Below, piece after piece: positions 8,212 through 11,389 of a stretch of 11,389 bases of DNA. The stretch covers positions 1 through 11,389 of the forward strand of contig JAEOSL010000113.1 of the NCBI GenBank assembly GCA_016840385.1, read 5' to 3'. A model generated the notes under the pieces. The model was given only the letters and a program-made list of their open reading frames with translations. It did no database searches and was not told the origin of the DNA. Origin of the DNA: Candidatus Thorarchaeota archaeon. GTDB taxonomy: Archaea; Asgardarchaeota; Thorarchaeia; Thorarchaeales; Thorarchaeaceae. Made by a program: the position numbers and the translations under genes. Positions within the stretch are counted from its first letter, which is position 1. Each line of letters begins with the position of its first letter.

Positions 8212-8853
8212 TCACGGATCTGGACCGTCGTAAACGATTCTCAAAGTTATATCTTGGATCTGCTTCTTGAAACCACTTCCACTTTGACGTCCAACAAGTA
8301 TGACTTGGGAACTAGTCGAGCTCGCAGATAACATTAGTTGAGTATATTTTATTATAACAGGAATCGAAAAAGCAAGACAAATACCAGCTACTAGGAACCA
8401 GCCAATATCGCTCAAGAAACGACTTGTAGGGTAGCCATTGACAATCAAATCCAACATACCGATCATTTGGACTGATGATGCGAAAAAACTCAACCCAACC
8501 ACTAGAGCAATATACATTTTTCTACTTATTCCAGTTTCTCCCTCCTTTCTCACAACATCAAGCTTAGTTGTTACAAAGCGTGAAAGATACAGACCTATTA
8601 CCATTCCAGTAATACCTGAAATCAAAATTGCTATCCTTGTTAGGTCAGAACCTAGCAGTGCTAAGGAGGATTGGTCGATTGGTGAAGCTGCTCCCTGAAG
8701 ATAGTTGTATGCACCGATTAACCAAGGTAACTGACTTAGTACAAAGATACCTAAGAGGCTCAACAATGCAGGTATAACCAGAAAGAGAAGACTAGGAGGT
8801 AGGAATTTCTTCATTTCTTCATTCTTTTGTTCAGAACCATCCTCACGAAGCAT
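8212..8853 (-). CDS. Four-helix integral membrane protein (unknown)
   Basis: 213 residues with hydrophobic segments at about 20-40, 70-92, 113-138 and 150-170, a polar N-terminus and a soluble C-terminal tail of about 40 residues (SSTSSQVILVGRQSGSGF, then KKQIQDITLRIVYDGPDP). No catalytic motif or family is recognised. The start is uncertain. ATG 8853 follows a weak GGGGAT, whereas ATG 8814 (MKKFLPPSLLF) would put the first helix right at the N-terminus and overlaps, as ATGA, the stop of a 19-codon out-of-frame reading beginning at ATG 8870, which sits just after AAAGGAG. The gene runs opposite to and between the two zinc-ribbon paralogs, convergent with the first and divergent from the second. 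Confidence 0.75.
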   Translation of the reverse strand: MLREDGSEQKNEEMKKFLPPSLLFLVIPALLSLLGIFVLSQLPWLIGAYNYLQGAASPIDQSSLALLGSDLTRIAILISGITGMVIGLYLSRFVTTKLDVVRKEGETGISRKMYIALVVGLSFFASSVQMIGMLDLIVNGYPTSRFLSDIGWFLVAGICLAFSIPVIIKYTQLMLSASSTSSQVILVGRQSGSGFKKQIQDITLRIVYDGPDP

Positions 8854-8898
8854 ACTATCCCCAAGTTCATACTCCTTTCTGAGTTTATCACTTTATTG

Positions 8899-8930
8899 AT
8901 TCATTGATTTGGTTTGTTATTTCAATGAAT
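8899..8930. repeat. 9-base inverted repeat in the divergent promoter region
   Basis: ATTCATTGA at 8899-8907 is the exact reverse complement of TCAATGAAT at 8922-8930, with 14 bases between. The left arm overlaps a direct repeat, ATTGATT-C-ATTGATT, at 8895-8909. It lies 46 or more bases before the membrane protein start at 8853 and about 110 before the divergent zinc-ribbon gene at 9039. It could be an operator or an RNA hairpin. The region is AT-rich, so chance is not excluded. Confidence 0.4.
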
Positions 8931-8931
8931 T

Positions 8932-9009
8932 TTACTTAGCTTTGAAAAGATATCCTACAGCTAGAATAGCAATACCCATAAGGAAGATGAGCGAATGTGA
9001 GGGTGCCAT
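8932..9009 (-). CDS. Possible 25-residue single-helix membrane peptide
   Basis: ATG at 9009-9007 opens a 25-codon frame, MAPSHSLIFLMGIAILAV then GYLFKAK, ending at 8932. It is one clean hydrophobic helix with a Lys-containing C-terminus, the composition of a small membrane protein or a C-terminal anchor. The frame stays open upstream to 9159, but only by overlapping the zinc-ribbon gene antisense, and that part looks non-coding. No convincing ribosome site precedes the ATG. It lies 78 bases upstream of the membrane protein gene on the same strand. It could be a real small protein, the remnant of a lost gene's C-terminus, or chance. Confidence 0.3.
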   Translation of the reverse strand: MAPSHSLIFLMGIAILAVGYLFKAK

Positions 9010-9038
9010 TTCGCCGCGTGCCGGGGTAGAGGATATCT

Positions 9039-10886
9039 GTGTTCGTCTGTAAGAAGTGTAAAGAACCATTCTATGTACTGAGCGGTGAAATGCGTGGAAG
9101 TACACTTCGGCTTTATTGTCAATGCTTGAAAGGTCACAAGGGTAAGAGGGATCTCTCAAGGGATCAAGCTGATAGCATGGGTCTAGAGATTTTCAAGGGT
9201 CTCTATACCTGTACTGAATGTGGGTCTATAATGTCCCTCATTCATTCTGATGTTGGTAGAAAAGATACCGATGAAATCTTTGTCTGTCCTATCCATGGTG
9301 TGAAAACTAAGCGAATTCCGTCATACTATCATAATGCCGCCATCGCTGCCAAGGAAACAATGAATAATGGAACATCAATCCTTGAATCGCTCAATTGTCC
9401 GAAATGCGGGCAACTATTCTCAACACGCGAAGTAGAAGAGAAAAAGGGTGTAATGGTATTCAAGTATCAATGCCCTAGTGGGCACAAGGAACTACGATAT
9501 GTTCCTACTGATGCTCATCCAGCTATCCTGAAGACAACATTCAAGCGGCTCATTCATTGTGAACAGTGTGGTCTTCCGTGCAAAATTCTGAATACATCAA
9601 CGAAGGGTGACAAAGCTCGAATCGAAGTATCATGTCCCGCACATGGAAAAACTCGCAAAGAGATGCCTGCAAAACATGCATGGATGATAGAGAAAATTGC
9701 AGATGCTGTTTCAGGAGGCTCTATTGTACGTTCCATGCTCAATTGTACTGAATGTTCAGGCAGTCTTTCGATTCGCAGTATAGAACTTGACAAAGACAAG
9801 TACAAGCTAAAGTGCAGTTGTCCGAATGGCCACACACGTGAGTTGATACAACCAACAGAGCTTGATGAAGAAGCCATCGATGCAATTGTGGCCGGTGTTC
9901 TGAAATGTAATGAGTGTGACTTACTCACCAATATCCTGAGTACAAAAACTACAGGTTCTATGATTGAATTTGAGCTGCTTTGTCCAGTTCATCAAGATAT
10001 GAAGAAAGGTGTGGTCGGAGGTATCTACAAGCACATCGAAGAGCGTGAACCGCAAATCGACAAGATGGAAACTGTCGAAAAGAGCCTCAAATGTGACAAG
10101 TGCCCATCAGTAGTCACAATCAAGGACACGAAGGTAAAAGACAAAATCATCGAATTGAAAGTTGAATGTCGCAATGGACATAGTAGTGAGAGATATGTTT
10201 CTCGGACTGCTGAGTTCGAAGGAGTCATGCGATACTACACGCAACTCTATGAATGTCAAAAATGTCATGGAAGTAGAAACCTTCTAAGAATCGACGATGA
10301 TGAAGAAAAAACAAAGGTTTTCCTCTTTTGTAGACAACACGAAGACACCGATCTAGAAATTCCTCCAGAACATAAAGAAGCAGTTCGTGTTGCTTTTCTA
10401 AAAACTAAATCATTGCGTGATTTAGAGATACTTGTTGACAAGACTCTTCAAACTAAACGTGCATGTGAATATAAGATGGATGCAAATGCTGACGCAGAAG
10501 AAATGCTGGAGATTGTCAAGAACGTCATAGGGCAACATAGTGTTCTCTATGTGGATGAAAAGACTGATCCCAAAACAGGTTTTGAAGCTTGGTACTATGG
10601 AAAGGCTCTCGATGAAGATGAGTACGTTGTCATTGGATCCGCATCCAAAGAAAAGCTCTCTCTGCGAATCACTATTGCGAGTAATAACGAGAAGAAGCTT
10701 GAAGTGATGTTGGCTGAGATGCGTGAGAACCTACGGGAAGTACTCCTTCGAATTCAAACAAAATCCGATGATTCAGCACCTCGCAAGATATCCTGTCCCC
10801 AGTGCAATGCTGCATTAGCAAAACGGGCTTTACCCGGAGAAACTATGGTATGCGAGCATTGTGGTACTCCACTACACTTCGGATAA
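9039..10886 (+). CDS. Eight-zinc-ribbon array protein, paralog with platform-like domain and C-terminal ribbon
   Basis: A 615-residue paralog of the gene at 5864. The array is collinear, with the first five ribbons at identical positions: A1 C4/C7/C29/H33, B1 C58/C61/C83/H86, A2 C120/C123/C145/H149, B2 C174/C177/C199/H202, A3 C236/C239/C259 or C261/H265, then B3 C290/C293/C315/H318, A4 C352/C355/C377/H381 and B4 C406/C409/C431/H434. All eight ribbons look intact here, including A3, which is degenerate in the other copy. There is no Pro/Glu linker or beta-sandwich. A short helix-rich linker leads directly into an alpha/beta domain at about 476-572 (AEEMLEIVKNVIGQHSVLYV, then GFEAWYYGKALDEDEYVVIG). 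The end is a ribbon with C586/C589 and C605/C608. No signal peptide or membrane helix is present. The GTG start at 9039 follows GAGGAT by 4 bases and gives MFVCKKC, matching MFSCKKC of the paralog. Function is unknown; presumably cytosolic and zinc-binding. Its stop is 2 bases from the convergent UbiX stop. Confidence 0.87.
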   Translation: MFVCKKCKEPFYVLSGEMRGSTLRLYCQCLKGHKGKRDLSRDQADSMGLEIFKGLYTCTECGSIMSLIHSDVGRKDTDEIFVCPIHGVKTKRIPSYYHNAAIAAKETMNNGTSILESLNCPKCGQLFSTREVEEKKGVMVFKYQCPSGHKELRYVPTDAHPAILKTTFKRLIHCEQCGLPCKILNTSTKGDKARIEVSCPAHGKTRKEMPAKHAWMIEKIADAVSGGSIVRSMLNCTECSGSLSIRSIELDKDKYKLKCSCPNGHTRELIQPTELDEEAIDAIVAGVLKCNECDLLTNILSTKTTGSMIEFELLCPVHQDMKKGVVGGIYKHIEEREPQIDKMETVEKSLKCDKCPSVVTIKDTKVKDKIIELKVECRNGHSSERYVSRTAEFEGVMRYYTQLYECQKCHGSRNLLRIDDDEEKTKVFLFCRQHEDTDLEIPPEHKEAVRVAFLKTKSLRDLEILVDKTLQTKRACEYKMDANADAEEMLEIVKNVIGQHSVLYVDEKTDPKTGFEAWYYGKALDEDEYVVIGSASKEKLSLRITIASNNEKKLEVMLAEMRENLREVLLRIQTKSDDSAPRKISCPQCNAALAKRALPGETMVCEHCGTPLHFG

Positions 10887-10888
10887 GC

Positions 10889-11389
10889 TTACTCCTCTCC
10901 GGTCCACGTTGCAGCCGATTCTCTTGAGGAACTAATGTGTGAGAGGACCCTATCAACAACTGAGTCGACAAGATCATCGATGGTTTTGGGTTTGTGCCAA
11001 AATGCTGGGCTTGCAGGAATGACAATTGCACCTGCTAGAGTTACAGTTTCCATATTTCTGATATGAATCAGGTTTAGAGGGGTTTCTCTTGGGACTAGAA
11101 CAAGTTTTCGACGTTCCTTCAAAGCACAGTCTGCAGCTCTTGCTATGAGATTTTCTGCGTATCCATGTGCAATTCCTGCCAGTGTCTTCATTGAACAAGG
11201 AATGATAACTACTGCATCGAGATGAAAACTGCCACTAGCTGGACCTGCTGCTTGGTCATTTTCATCATAGACCTTGTCCACTTGTGATGTGAGAGCTTTG
11301 ACATCCAAACCTGTTTCATAGGTTAATGTTTCTGCACCCCATTTACTAATCACTAGATGGACCTCATGCCCTTCTGATTTCAAAGCCTT
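10889..11389 (-). CDS. ubiX: UbiX/Pad1-type flavin prenyltransferase (partial, N-terminus outside window)
   Basis: 166 C-terminal residues of a flavin prenyltransferase, the enzyme that joins a dimethylallyl group to FMN to make the prenylated flavin cofactor used by UbiD-type decarboxylases. Family hallmarks are clear: GHEVHLVISKWGAETL at the visible start, SGSF before PCSMKTLAGIAHGYAENLI, RRKLVLVPRETPLN, and PASPAFWHKPKTIDDLVD near the end. The N-terminal glycine-rich FMN motif lies beyond 11389. A TTG at 11383 is in frame but is an internal Leu (KALKSEGHEVHLV), not the start. The end has a short polar extension (SSSRESAATWTGEE). It converges with the second zinc-ribbon gene with only 2 bases between stop codons. 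No ubiD is visible here. Confidence 0.93.
   Translation of the reverse strand, partial: KALKSEGHEVHLVISKWGAETLTYETGLDVKALTSQVDKVYDENDQAAGPASGSFHLDAVVIIPCSMKTLAGIAHGYAENLIARAADCALKERRKLVLVPRETPLNLIHIRNMETVTLAGAIVIPASPAFWHKPKTIDDLVDSVVDRVLSHISSSRESAATWTGEE

Noticed and set aside
7923..8270. Plus-strand frame of 115 codons running past the end of the first zinc-ribbon gene
   Set aside because: It is out of frame with the clear C-terminal zinc ribbon and overlaps the convergent membrane protein gene. It has no recognisable motif.
9554..9931. Minus-strand frame of 125 codons inside the second zinc-ribbon gene
   Set aside because: It lies wholly opposite conserved ribbon codons and its composition is unlike the neighbouring proteins.
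11378..11383. TTG at 11383 as the start of the UbiX-type protein
   Set aside because: The residues before it (KA) and after it (LKSEGHEVHLV) align with the interior of UbiX; the FMN-binding N-terminus is missing, so the gene is cut by the window edge.
1..11389. tRNA, rRNA, CRISPR array, transposon or riboswitch
   Set aside because: No cloverleaf, regular short repeat array, transposase motif, terminal inverted repeats or long structured leader was seen. The gaps are too short for most such elements.

Overview
The window looks like archaeal chromosomal DNA of moderate to low GC. The support is: Shine-Dalgarno sites of the AGGTG/GAGGT type a few bases before ATG or GTG starts, a TTTATA-like TATA box upstream of one gene, dense coding with short gaps, secreted proteins anchored by a C-terminal membrane helix, and zinc-ribbon-rich cytosolic proteins of a kind common in archaea. 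An Asgard (Thorarchaeota-like) or other mesophilic euryarchaeal-type lineage is my best guess. It is not proven, because no rRNA or ribosomal protein is present.

Layout, left to right. (1) Positions 1-83, minus: the possible first codons of a gene that leaves the window. (2) 131-3821, minus: a two-gene operon of paralogous, surface-anchored M28-type metallopeptidase-fold proteins. Each has a signal peptide, M28 domain, beta-sandwich, calcium-binding TSP3-like repeats and a C-terminal membrane helix. The promoter-distal copy keeps every metal ligand. The promoter-proximal copy has lost the bridging Asp and both active-site Glu residues, so it is predicted to be a pseudo-peptidase. (3) 3930-5204, plus and divergent: a SAMHD1/dGTPase-like HD protein in which the whole metal-binding quartet is replaced, so it is a pseudo-HD protein. 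(4) 5276-5761, plus: a small four-helix membrane protein with an acidic tail. (5) 5864-8140 and 9039-10886, both plus: two long paralogous proteins built from the same array of eight zinc ribbons (four alternating A/B pairs). They end in an alpha/beta 'platform-like' domain and a final CxxC...CxxC ribbon. The first also carries an inserted beta-sandwich, so its C-terminal half resembles the sandwich-plus-platform layout of coat-protein appendage domains. (6) 8212-8853, minus, between the two paralogs: a four-helix membrane protein, preceded by a possible tiny membrane peptide and an inverted repeat. (7) 10889-11389, minus, cut by the window edge: a UbiX/Pad1-type flavin prenyltransferase, convergent with the second zinc-ribbon gene.

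How the genes may work together. The M28 pair is clearly one operon and acts outside the cell: an active peptidase with an inactive look-alike, possibly a regulatory or substrate-binding partner. The zinc-ribbon paralogs and the two small membrane proteins are neighbours, but nothing in the sequence proves a shared function. The most unusual content is the eight-ribbon array with the appendage-like tail, followed by the two independent pseudo-enzymes. I see no tRNA, rRNA, CRISPR array, transposase or insertion sequence. No gene-free stretch exceeds about 190 bases.
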